DNA of 38,957 nucleotides. It comes from Solirubrobacterales bacterium (GTDB lineage: Bacteria; Actinomycetota; Thermoleophilia; Solirubrobacterales; Solirubrobacteraceae). Positions 32,478 through 38,089 of the stretch are shown here, one piece after another. Location of the stretch: contig JACDGG010000008.1 of the NCBI GenBank assembly GCA_013815355.1, positions 1 through 38,957 of the forward strand, in the 5' to 3' direction. Position numbers and translations under genes: made by a program. How positions within the stretch are numbered: the stretch's first letter is position 1; every line of letters starts with the position of its first letter. Under the pieces are notes generated by a model, which was not told the DNA's origin, did not search any database, and saw only the letters and a list, made by a program, of their open reading frames with translations.

Positions 32478-33602
32478 ATGCGCGATGTGCTCGTGATCGG
32501 CGAAGCCGGAGGCTTGGCCGCTGCGCTGCTGCTGAAGCTCGAGCAGGCGGGGGTGGGCGCCGAGAGCGCGCTGGCGCTCAGCGACAGCCAGACCGCGGTG
32601 CTGCTCGCGGAACCTCGCTTCGGTGCGGTGGCCGTCATAACCCGCGACGACGTGCTTGCGCTGCGCCTGACGCTGCTCAGCGCGCACCTGCGACCGGATC
32701 TGCCGCTGTGGGTGACGATGTTCGACCGCACGATCACACGCGAGCTCGGCCATGTGGTGCCCGCCGTGCACGTGCTCTCGCCCTCGGAACTGGTCGCGGC
32801 GGACCTCGCGGCGCAGTGCGTCGCGGCGGCCCTTCCGAGCCGGCGCCGTCCGCGCGGGACACGGCTCGTGGACGATGCGCTGCGCCTGCTGGTGCGCGCG
32901 GGCACCGGCCTGCTGGCGACGCTCCTGTTCGAGTCGGCGATCTCGATGCTCGCGCTGCACGAGAGCCTCGTCGATGCGCTCTACTTCAGCACCCGGTCGG
33001 TCGCGACCGTCGCGGGTGCCCCGGGAGCGGGCGCGGGGGCGGCCTGGTTCAAGATCCTCTCGGCGATCGACACGCTCGCGGCGCTGCTGCTCGTCGCGGT
33101 GTTCACCGCGGCGCTCGTGCGCCGCCTGAGCCGCCCGCGCCTGACGACGCTGCTCGGCGCACGCGCCGCCCCAGCTCGAGGGCACGTCCTGCTGGTGGGC
33201 TTCGGGCAGGTCGGCTTCCGTCTCTCCCAGGAGCTCGTGCGGCTCGGCATCCCGGTGCTGGGTGTCGAGCGGGACCCCGATGCCCAATGCGTGCGGCTCG
33301 CCCGCGCGGCTGGCATCCCCGTGGCGATCGGGCGTGGCGATGACCGCGAGACGCTCGAACGGCTCGGCATCCGCCACTGCGCCGCGGTCGCCGCTGTCAC
33401 CTCGACGGATCTCGTCAATGTCGCCGTTGGGCTCGCGGTGAGCGATCTAGCGCCGGACACGCCGCTGGTGTTGAGGCTCGGCGACGGGGAGGTCGCGGCG
33501 GAGACAGATTCGCTGCTTCACCTCGGACGCATCTGCGACGCGCACAAGATCGCCGCCGAGACGCTCGTGCGGGGACTGCGCGCCTCGAGCGAGGCTCGCT
33601 AG
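32478..33602 (+). CDS. Two-RCK (TrkA-N) membrane protein related to K+ channels, filter lost
   Basis: This 374-residue protein has an N-terminal Rossmann-like domain (DVLVIGEAGGLAAALLL), a central membrane part and a second, canonical TrkA-N domain (HVLLVGFGQVGFRLSQELVR with GxGxxG). The membrane part has helix LLATLLFESAISMLAL, then LVDALYFSTRSVATVAGAPG and helix IDTLAALLLVAVFTAALV. In K+ channels the middle segment is the pore loop ending TVGYGD; here it reads TVAGAPG, so potassium selectivity is doubtful. ATG 32478 is preceded by GAGGAGGG at 4 nt; ATG 32457 in the same frame is an alternative. It converges with the next gene, sharing a CTAG at the two stops. Confidence 0.75.
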   Translation: MRDVLVIGEAGGLAAALLLKLEQAGVGAESALALSDSQTAVLLAEPRFGAVAVITRDDVLALRLTLLSAHLRPDLPLWVTMFDRTITRELGHVVPAVHVLSPSELVAADLAAQCVAAALPSRRRPRGTRLVDDALRLLVRAGTGLLATLLFESAISMLALHESLVDALYFSTRSVATVAGAPGAGAGAAWFKILSAIDTLAALLLVAVFTAALVRRLSRPRLTTLLGARAAPARGHVLLVGFGQVGFRLSQELVRLGIPVLGVERDPDAQCVRLARAAGIPVAIGRGDDRETLERLGIRHCAAVAAVTSTDLVNVAVGLAVSDLAPDTPLVLRLGDGEVAAETDSLLHLGRICDAHKIAAETLVRGLRASSEAR

Positions 33603-34246
33603 CGCGGGTCCTCGCGATCGAGGTTCCAGTGGCGAGAGGTCGAGCAGGCCCACAGCCACGGCTCCTCATCGCCGGCGTGCGTGCGAGGGGTGATGAAGAA
33701 GCGCGTGATCGTGCGCTGGCCGCCCTCGTGGTCGCCGTAGAGGACATCGATGCTGATGCCCCTGCCGGCCTCGATCGCCTCGCGCGTGGGGGCGTAGAGC
33801 GGGTCCTCGCGGTCGCGCAGCGCGGCCTGCCAGAAGCTGATGTCGCCGGCGGGCACGTAGAGGTCGCGCTGCAGGCGGCGAAAGTCATCGACCGAGGGCT
33901 CCGAATCGTTTCCGCGACGATGCTCGGAGAGGTGCCAGCCATGCAGCACCGCCAGCCCCGATGCGACATTTCGCAGCGGGATGGCCAGGTAGAGCCGCTC
34001 ATCGTCGATCTGCGCAGCGGCGAGCCCGTCGCGCAGTCTCACCCAGTGATCGTCGATGTAGCCGACCTTCTGCGGTGGGTCCTGAGGACGCGCGTTGAAC
34101 AGCACGGGGCGCAGGCCGGCCTTCAGCGACTGCTCGGAGATGCGCGCCGCCCGGTTGGCCGAGCGGGTCGAGGAGAACGTCGCGACCGCCAGCACGAGCG
34201 TGCCGCCTGCGGTCGCAAGCGAGGCGATCGTGGAGGTGTCGGCCAT
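33599..34246 (-). CDS. Hypothetical protein with one N-terminal membrane helix
   Basis: This 215-residue protein begins MADTSTIASLATAGGTLVLA, a membrane helix followed by basic RSANRAARISEQ, then a soluble domain (LRPVLFNARPQDP, LYLAIPLRNVASGLAVLHGW, IDVLYGDHEGGQRTITRFFI). The beta-rich domain after a single helix looks like a common actinobacterial and proteobacterial hypothetical family, to which I can attach no function. ATG 34246 is chosen because TACCCT stands 8 nt upstream on the minus strand and because longer frames lie in the divergent gene's region. Confidence 0.7.
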   Translation of the reverse strand: MADTSTIASLATAGGTLVLAVATFSSTRSANRAARISEQSLKAGLRPVLFNARPQDPPQKVGYIDDHWVRLRDGLAAAQIDDERLYLAIPLRNVASGLAVLHGWHLSEHRRGNDSEPSVDDFRRLQRDLYVPAGDISFWQAALRDREDPLYAPTREAIEAGRGISIDVLYGDHEGGQRTITRFFITPRTHAGDEEPWLWACSTSRHWNLDREDPR

Positions 34247-34260
34247 CGGCGCCCAGGGTA
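34247..34260 (-). promoter_or_regulatory. Leaderless-type -10 box of the 33599-34246 gene
   Basis: Minus-strand TACCCT (34260-34255) is 8 nt before ATG 34246, the same hexamer as before rel. Confidence 0.45.
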
Positions 34261-34300
34261 TCGGCCGCGCTCTCCCCGAGCAGCGGGGCTGGGTGCCGCC

Positions 34301-34319
34301 GCCTGCGAAGATCGCAGGC
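34301..34319 (+). repeat. Perfect 8-bp palindrome abutting the TPR gene start
   Basis: GCCTGCGA-AGA-TCGCAGGC ends exactly one base before ATG 34320. GAAGAT inside it lies 7 nt before the ATG, where -10 boxes sit in this genome. It could be an operator covering the promoter, or a hairpin at the start codon. Confidence 0.6.
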
Positions 34320-34808
34320 ATGAGCTCGGCACAGGAAGGCTGGGAGCAGCGCAGCGCAGCGCTGTGGGCCAAGATCGACGAGCACGACGAGCAGGGCTTC
34401 ATCGCGCTGATCGACGCGCTCGCCGAGGAGCTCGGGAGCGACAGCGCGATCGCGCGCTTCGAACGCGGCGCGGCGCGCGACTCGACGGGGCATCCCGAGG
34501 AGGCGATCGCGCTCTACCGGGCCGCGTTGGAGGCCGGACTGCAGGGCGAGCGCCGCCGCCGTGCCGTCATCCAGATGGCAAGCTCGCTGCGCAACCTCGG
34601 CGATGCACAGCAGGCAGTCGAGCTGCTGGACGCCGAGCTGCACGCCGCTCACGACCCGCTCGACGGCGCGGTGCGCGCCTTTCTCGCGCTCGCGGACCTC
34701 GGCCGCGAGCGCGAGGGTCTGCAGCTTGCGCTGAGCGCGCTGTCTGAGTATCTGCCCCGCTACAGCCGATCGCTCGCTCGCTACGCCGAGGATCTCGCCG
34801 CCGAGTGA
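34320..34808 (+). CDS. Tetratricopeptide-repeat protein
   Basis: This 162-residue all-helical protein belongs to the small TPR family common in actinobacteria. TPR-like units are visible in SAIARFERGAARDSTGHPEE AIALYRAAL, RRRAVIQMASSLRNLGDAQ and AVRAFLALADLGREREGLQ, ending LPRYSRSLARYAEDLAAE. TPR proteins are protein-binding adaptors; no partner is indicated. ATG 34320 directly follows a perfect palindrome. No Shine-Dalgarno is seen. The gene is divergent from 33599-34246 with 73 bp between starts. Confidence 0.85.
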   Translation: MSSAQEGWEQRSAALWAKIDEHDEQGFIALIDALAEELGSDSAIARFERGAARDSTGHPEEAIALYRAALEAGLQGERRRRAVIQMASSLRNLGDAQQAVELLDAELHAAHDPLDGAVRAFLALADLGREREGLQLALSALSEYLPRYSRSLARYAEDLAAE

Positions 34809-34845
34809 TTTTGCGCGGCGGCGCCGGGTGCGCCCGTTGCACGCG

Positions 34846-34874
34846 TTGACGCCTCAGCTGCGATCCCCTACCGT
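34846..34874 (+). promoter_or_regulatory. Consensus sigma70-like promoter of a small gene
   Basis: TTGACG (34846-34851), 17 nt, TACCGT (34869-34874). This is the best -35/-10 pair in the window. Predicted start near 34881 gives a 56-nt leader. Confidence 0.7.
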
Positions 34875-34936
34875 TTTCACAGCGTGGTCGTGGAGGATTG
34901 GGGAGCCGCGCATCACAGTTCAAGGAGGGACGGCAC

Positions 34937-35074
34937 ATGGGGGAATCACGGAGGGATCTGCGGCGCGTGATGCGCCGCGTGGCGGCGGCGGTCGCGGTCA
35001 GCGATGTCGCCTACCGGATGTTCATGCGCGCCCCGCTGCGGCGGGCGCTCGGCATCGAAGTGGGGCACGCCTGA
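34937..35074 (+). CDS. Small 45-residue basic protein, overlooked gene
   Basis: ATG 34937 is preceded at 7 nt by AAGGAGGG, a full anti-16S match, and by a consensus promoter. It encodes a 45-residue peptide starting MGESRRDLRRVMRRVAAA and ending RRALGIEVGHA, with an amphipathic Arg/Ala-rich helix. A 9-bp hairpin terminator follows 26 bp after the stop. A complete expression cassette makes a real gene likely. I recognise no family. High expression is inferred from the signals. Confidence 0.6.
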   Translation: MGESRRDLRRVMRRVAAAVAVSDVAYRMFMRAPLRRALGIEVGHA

Positions 35075-35099
35075 GGGGGCGTTTCACGTCGTGAGCGCG

Positions 35100-35128
35100 G
35101 GTCCCGGCTGTTGCTAGCGGCCGGGACC
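35100..35128. terminator. Strong bidirectional hairpin terminator
   Basis: GGTCCCGGC and GCCGGGACC form a perfect 9-bp stem with an 11-nt loop between two convergent genes. No U tract. Confidence 0.6.
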
Positions 35129-35158
35129 GTCGTGCCCGACGCTCCGCTGCGGCGCATC

Positions 35159-35752
35159 TCAGCCGAAGCGCGCTTCGGCTGAGACCCAGTCGAGCGCGAT
35201 CACGCGCTGGGCCTGAGTGAGGGACATCGTGCCGGCGCACACGCGCCTGTTCAGGGTCCGCTCGAGGCGATCCTTGGGATTCAGATAGAAGCCTGAGCGC
35301 AGCGGATAGTCCGGCTCGGGCCAGAGGTTGCGCGCGTCGTTGACCGCGCCGCCGAGCTCGAGCGGCACGAGGTGGTCGTACTCGAAGCCCGCGGTGGCGC
35401 TGCCGTCGCCGTAGGCCGCCATGCTCCCGAGCTTCTCCCTGTTGGTGATCGAGACCGGCGGGCGCACCGTCGCCGTCCAGCCGGCGCGGCAGATCGTCGT
35501 GTGAATGCTCGCCGGTCTCACCGCGGGGTTTACCGCGCCCGGGGTGCAGCGCGCATCGGGCAGGGCCGTGAGGCCCGCCCCGCGCGCATGACAGCTCCCG
35601 GGCGGCGGTTGGCGCTGCACGACGTGGGCACTCGCCGTGCTCACGGGCACGCTCCGGGCGGTCGTGGCGCCCGGGGACGCCGCCAACGGTCCGAGCGCGG
35701 CGAGCATCGCCGCGGAGACGGTCACGAGCAGTCGAGCGTGGCGAGCAGGCAC
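35159..35752 (-). CDS. Secreted HNH-like protein
   Basis: This 197-residue protein has a signal peptide (basic PARHARLL, then VTVSAAMLAALGPLAASPGA). Its C-terminal domain contains FEYDHLVPLELGG, NDARNLWPEPDYP and NPKDRLERTLNRRVCAG, the pattern of an HNH/beta-beta-alpha-metal nuclease seen in secreted actinobacterial proteins. The DH...N spacing fits, but a complete HNH triad is not certain, so activity is unproven. GTG 35752 is supported by TAGCCT 7 nt upstream and by the signal peptide. It might scavenge DNA outside the cell or be a toxin. Confidence 0.78.
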   Translation of the reverse strand: MPARHARLLVTVSAAMLAALGPLAASPGATTARSVPVSTASAHVVQRQPPPGSCHARGAGLTALPDARCTPGAVNPAVRPASIHTTICRAGWTATVRPPVSITNREKLGSMAAYGDGSATAGFEYDHLVPLELGGAVNDARNLWPEPDYPLRSGFYLNPKDRLERTLNRRVCAGTMSLTQAQRVIALDWVSAEARFG

Positions 35753-35765
35753 GTCCTGGAGGCTA
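35753..35765 (-). promoter_or_regulatory. Leaderless-type -10 box of the HNH-like gene
   Basis: Minus-strand TAGCCT (35765-35760) is 7 nt before GTG 35752. Confidence 0.5.
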
Positions 35766-35801
35766 GAGCAGGCTGCGGCTGCCCTGGCCGCTTGAGGAAC
35801 C

Positions 35802-35918
35802 GCTCCGGGCCTACCCAACCAGGCGTCGGGAGCGCTGCGGAGATCCTCATCCGTGTGGTCGAGGAATCGCTCCGGAGATCCGCGGGTGAATGGTCCGAGA
35901 TGCTCCGGAGATCGCGGG
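35802..35918. repeat. Degenerate direct repeats of about 33 bp in a 320-bp gap
   Basis: Copies start near 35802, 35834, 35869 and 35902, at steps of 32, 35 and 33. The best two share GCTCCGGAGATC and CGCGGG. They lie between the HNH-like gene and the antitoxin. No gene is supported in 35766-36050. They could be protein-binding iterons or decayed coding repeats. Confidence 0.4.
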
Positions 35919-36050
35919 CGAGGGGCTACCGTGGGAAGGCGATGAGTGTGAGCGAGACATGATCGCGCCCGCCACTGCGAGGCTCGTGCTCGCCGTCGGG
36001 CACAGCGAGTATGGGCGCCCGAACTCTCGTGTGACCGTCCGGCGCCATGA

Positions 36051-36085
36051 CTAAGGTTAGCTAGACAGATGCTAAGCTCAGCGGC
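36051..36085 (+). promoter_or_regulatory. Promoter/operator of the Phd-PIN toxin-antitoxin operon
   Basis: TAAGCT (36073-36078) is 7 nt before ATG 36086. TTAGC (36057-36061) and GCTAA (36071-36075) form an inverted repeat overlapping this box, and CTAAGGTTAG (36051-36060) supplies a further half-site. This is the layout expected for an antitoxin that represses its own operon. Confidence 0.55.
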
Positions 36086-36325
36086 ATGGCCCGCGTGGGA
36101 ATGCACGAAGCCAAGACTCACCTCTCGCGACTGGTGGCCCGGGTGGAGGCTGGTGAGGAGGTTGTCATCCAGCGCAACGGCAAGCCTGTCGTGCGACTGG
36201 TGCCGATCGTAGAGGAGCCCCGAACCCTTGCCTCGGTGCGCGGTGCCTGGCGCGGACGTGTGCGCATGGCAGCGGACTTCGACGAGCTTCCCGAGGACAT
36301 AGCCGAGGTGTTTGGCGCCCGGTGA
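36086..36325 (+). CDS. Phd/YefM-type antitoxin
   Basis: This 79-residue antitoxin has an N-terminal DNA-binding Phd/YefM fold (VGMHEAKTHLSRLVARVEAG, EVVIQRNGKPVVRLVPI) and a C-terminal toxin-wrapping tail with Trp and acidic residues (GAWRGRVRMAADFDELPED). It should neutralise the PIN RNase encoded next and repress the shared promoter. Its stop overlaps the toxin GTG (GTGA). A TAAGCT box 7 nt upstream supports ATG 36086. Confidence 0.92.
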   Translation: MARVGMHEAKTHLSRLVARVEAGEEVVIQRNGKPVVRLVPIVEEPRTLASVRGAWRGRVRMAADFDELPEDIAEVFGAR

Positions 36326-36696
36326 GGCTGCTGGCGGATACCCACGCGGCGCTCTGGCTTCTGGGCGAAGACAAACGCCTGAGTCCCAGCGCCGAGGAGA
36401 TGCTGACCGACGCTTCCAACGAGGTGATGCTCAGCGCGGCGGTCGTGTGGGAGGTCGCGATCAAGCGCTCGCTCGGCAAGCTTGACGCGCCCGACGGGTT
36501 CGCGGGGCTGCTACTGGCTGCTGGAGCCGTGCCCTTGGCCGTCAGTATCGACCATGCACGGGCGGTCCGTTCGCTGCCGTGGCACCACCGCGACCCATTC
36601 GACCGCCTGCTGGTAGCCCAAGCCGCTCTCGAGGACGCCGTCCTCATCTCGAACGATGAGCGGCTGTCCGCCTACGACGTGCGGGTCGTCTGGTAG
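36322..36696 (+). CDS. vapC: VapC-type PIN-domain toxin (RNase)
   Basis: This 124-residue PIN-domain ribonuclease cuts RNA, often tRNA, when released from its antitoxin. The acidic metal-binding residues are in place: Asp6 in LLADTHAALW, Glu44 in VVWEVAIKR, Asp94 in DPFDRLLVAQA and Asp112 in LISNDERL. It matches the short PIN toxins paired with Phd-like antitoxins. The GTG start overlaps the antitoxin stop by 4 bp. With all catalytic residues kept, the pair is probably functional. Confidence 0.93.
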   Translation: MRLLADTHAALWLLGEDKRLSPSAEEMLTDASNEVMLSAAVVWEVAIKRSLGKLDAPDGFAGLLLAAGAVPLAVSIDHARAVRSLPWHHRDPFDRLLVAQAALEDAVLISNDERLSAYDVRVVW

Positions 36697-36721
36697 CGGA
36701 CTGGTCGGTCGCTGTAAACAC

Positions 36722-36767
36722 ATGCCTGGCAGGATTCGAACTTGCGACTTCTCGCTCCGGAGGCGCC
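36722..36767 (-). other. tRNA-derived fragment (3' half), possible attachment-site remnant
   Basis: Minus strand: GCAAG TTCGAAT CCTGC (36745-36729) is a T-arm with one mismatch. The preceding CTCCGGA could be an anticodon loop (U33, anticodon CCG), with a stem that pairs only in its inner three base pairs. No D-arm or matching acceptor strand is found, so this is not a working tRNA. Such fragments often mark integration sites. No integrase is in the window. Confidence 0.5.
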
Positions 36768-36849
36768 TTGCGGGAGCCTGGCTGAGGCGCGAATACCGCA
36801 TTGGATTGCGGCATTACGGCATGGGACGGGCTGGTGCGCCTCTCGGCGC

Positions 36850-36905
36850 GGATGACCGCGATTTTACGGGCGTTTCGGGGCGATAGTGGCAGGGCTGCCA
36901 TTTCC
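36850..36905. repeat. Dispersed diverged repeat, copy A
   Basis: The first 40 bp (36850-36889) match 38101-38140 at 32 positions and similarity continues to GCCATTTC. Read on the minus strand it encodes SPRNARKIAVIRAE. Confidence 0.6.
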
Positions 36906-36971
36906 TCGGCGTCGGCCGGCGCGTCGTCGGGCCGCACGGACTGCTTGGTCTGCGCCATCGGGACGCGCACG

Positions 36972-36983
36972 TAGCATCGACGG
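36972..36983 (+). promoter_or_regulatory. Leaderless-type -10 box of the HTH antitoxin
   Basis: TAGCAT (36972-36977) is 6 nt before ATG 36984. Confidence 0.45.
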
Positions 36984-37237
36984 ATGCTCACGATCGTAGA
37001 GGCGGCAGAGAGGGTCGGCCGAAGTACCGGCACTGCTCGTCGTTGGATTCGCGAGGGTCGTCTGCCGGCGGACACGGAGCATGGCGAGCGCCTGATCGAC
37101 TCTGGCGATCTTGACGTGGTGCGCGACTCGATCTATCCGATGTTGCCGTCGGCGCTTGAGTGGCAGCGGCTTGAGGACGGTATGCCCGCGCCGAATTGGG
37201 TCGCGGGGGGGTGGCGCTCTCGCGGCTCGGACGTTGA
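36984..37237 (+). pseudogene. Excisionase/MerR-like HTH antitoxin, frameshifted
   Basis: The gene starts MLTIVEAAERVGRSTGTARR, a helix-turn-helix of the kind used by antitoxins paired with PIN toxins, and runs to DGMPAPNWVAG. At 37205-37211 lies a run of seven G. One extra G would continue the frame as VALSRLGR to a TGA at 37235-37237. As given, the frame instead runs on out of character. So it is a decayed gene or carries a one-base sequence error. Confidence 0.55.
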
Positions 37238-37338
37238 CGCTCGTCATCAACGCGAGCCCCGCTTCCGCCGCTGGCGTCACGTGGCTGGCCCGAGCACTCG
37301 GGCTCATTCGCATCCGAGTAATGGGCCATCCTGGTTGA
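37234..37338 (+). pseudogene. Possible remnant of a PIN toxin N-terminus
   Basis: TTG 37234 overlaps the restored antitoxin stop as TTGA and begins LTLVINASPASAAGV, similar to the first strand of PIN toxins (LVIDAS), with the metal-binding Asp changed to Asn. It stops after 34 codons. The call rests on position and a short match only. Confidence 0.3.
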
Positions 37339-37340
37339 TC

Positions 37341-37655
37341 GTGGAAGACCAGCCGACCGCCGCTGAGACGACCGATCCTGAGGGTAGACGGGTGGTCTTG
37401 GCGGATGTGGTCTGGCGCGAGAAGATCGTCCGCGACCATCCCGAGATCGACACGCATATGTCCGATGTCGTACAGGCTGTGACCAAGCCCGATCATGTTG
37501 CTGCCGACCCGATCTTCGCCGCGCGCACCCGTTACTACGCGCGGGGCGTCGGTCCAAGTCGATGGCTGCTGGTCGTCGTAAGCTATGCGCAGGTGCCGGC
37601 GCGGATCGTGTCCGCGTTCGCCAACCGGAAGGACCCAAGATCATGGAGCGCGTGA
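37341..37655 (+). CDS. DUF4258-like / RelE-fold toxin candidate
   Basis: This 104-residue protein contains VVLADVVWREKIVRDHPEID, VVQAVTKPDHVAADP and YYARGVGPSRWLLVVVSY followed by ARIVSAFANRKDP. The helix-then-four-strand order and the final ARxxSAFxxRK are those of DUF4258/RelE-like toxins. It overlaps a DUF2283 gene by 13 bp, a pairing seen in putative toxin-antitoxin modules. The start is uncertain; GTG 37341 fits the domain length. Upstream the same frame continues into the frameshifted HTH gene, so a fused reading is artificial. Toxicity is inferred. Confidence 0.6.
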   Translation: MEDQPTAAETTDPEGRRVVLADVVWREKIVRDHPEIDTHMSDVVQAVTKPDHVAADPIFAARTRYYARGVGPSRWLLVVVSYAQVPARIVSAFANRKDPRSWSA

Positions 37656-37930
37656 ACATCACGATCGGACCGCTGAGTTTCGATCACGCCGACTACGACG
37701 CCGACAACGACGTGCTGTATCTGCATGTCGGCGAGCCGCAGGCGGGCGAGGGGGAGGAGACGCCGGAGGGGCACGTCATCCGCTACGTGCCTGGGACTAG
37801 TCACATCGTAGGACTGACGGTACTTGGAGCACGTCGAGTCCTGGAGCGTGACGGGCGCCTTTCGGTCACGATCCCCGGCACGGTTGAGACGACGGCCGAG
37901 CAACTGGCGCCGGCTCTGGCTGCCGTTTAG
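37643..37930 (+). CDS. DUF2283 protein, putative antitoxin
   Basis: This 95-residue DUF2283 protein shows the signature FDHADYDADNDVLYLHVGEP and GHVIRYVPGTSHIVGLTVLG. ATG 37643 has GGAAGGA about 10 nt upstream inside the preceding gene and overlaps that gene's end by 13 bp. DUF2283 proteins are often encoded beside DUF4258-type toxins and are thought to be their partners. No independent promoter is seen. Confidence 0.85.
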   Translation: MERVNITIGPLSFDHADYDADNDVLYLHVGEPQAGEGEETPEGHVIRYVPGTSHIVGLTVLGARRVLERDGRLSVTIPGTVETTAEQLAPALAAV

Positions 37931-38089
37931 CTCGTAGGTCGCACATGGTTGCTCGATGAACGTGAGCCATCATCGCCGACATTGAGCGGTTGACCAGCGA
38001 CTACCCAAACGCAAGCGGCCACGACGTCCGGCAAGCGCTTTGGGCGGCGACGTCAACGTGGACGGAAGGCCTGATCAACTTGACTCACG
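37931..38089. other. Gap with no recognisable gene
   Basis: These 159 bp after the DUF2283 gene hold no supported gene or RNA. GC content is lower than in the core part of the window. Confidence 0.4.

Noticed and set aside
36722-36810. Complete tRNA gene on the minus strand
   Set aside because: No D-arm, no matching acceptor strand and a mispaired anticodon stem; only a 3'-half fragment is supported.
36644-36958. Minus-strand frame starting MAQTKQSVRPDD and containing repeat copy A
   Set aside because: It runs through the tRNA fragment and toxin gene end, so the latter part is spurious; only the first 45 residues look coding, and no family was recognised.
36984-37655. Single 223-residue fused HTH plus DUF4258-like protein
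   Set aside because: The middle section is out of character (RWRHVAGPSTRAHSHP) and a G-run frameshift explains it better as two genes.
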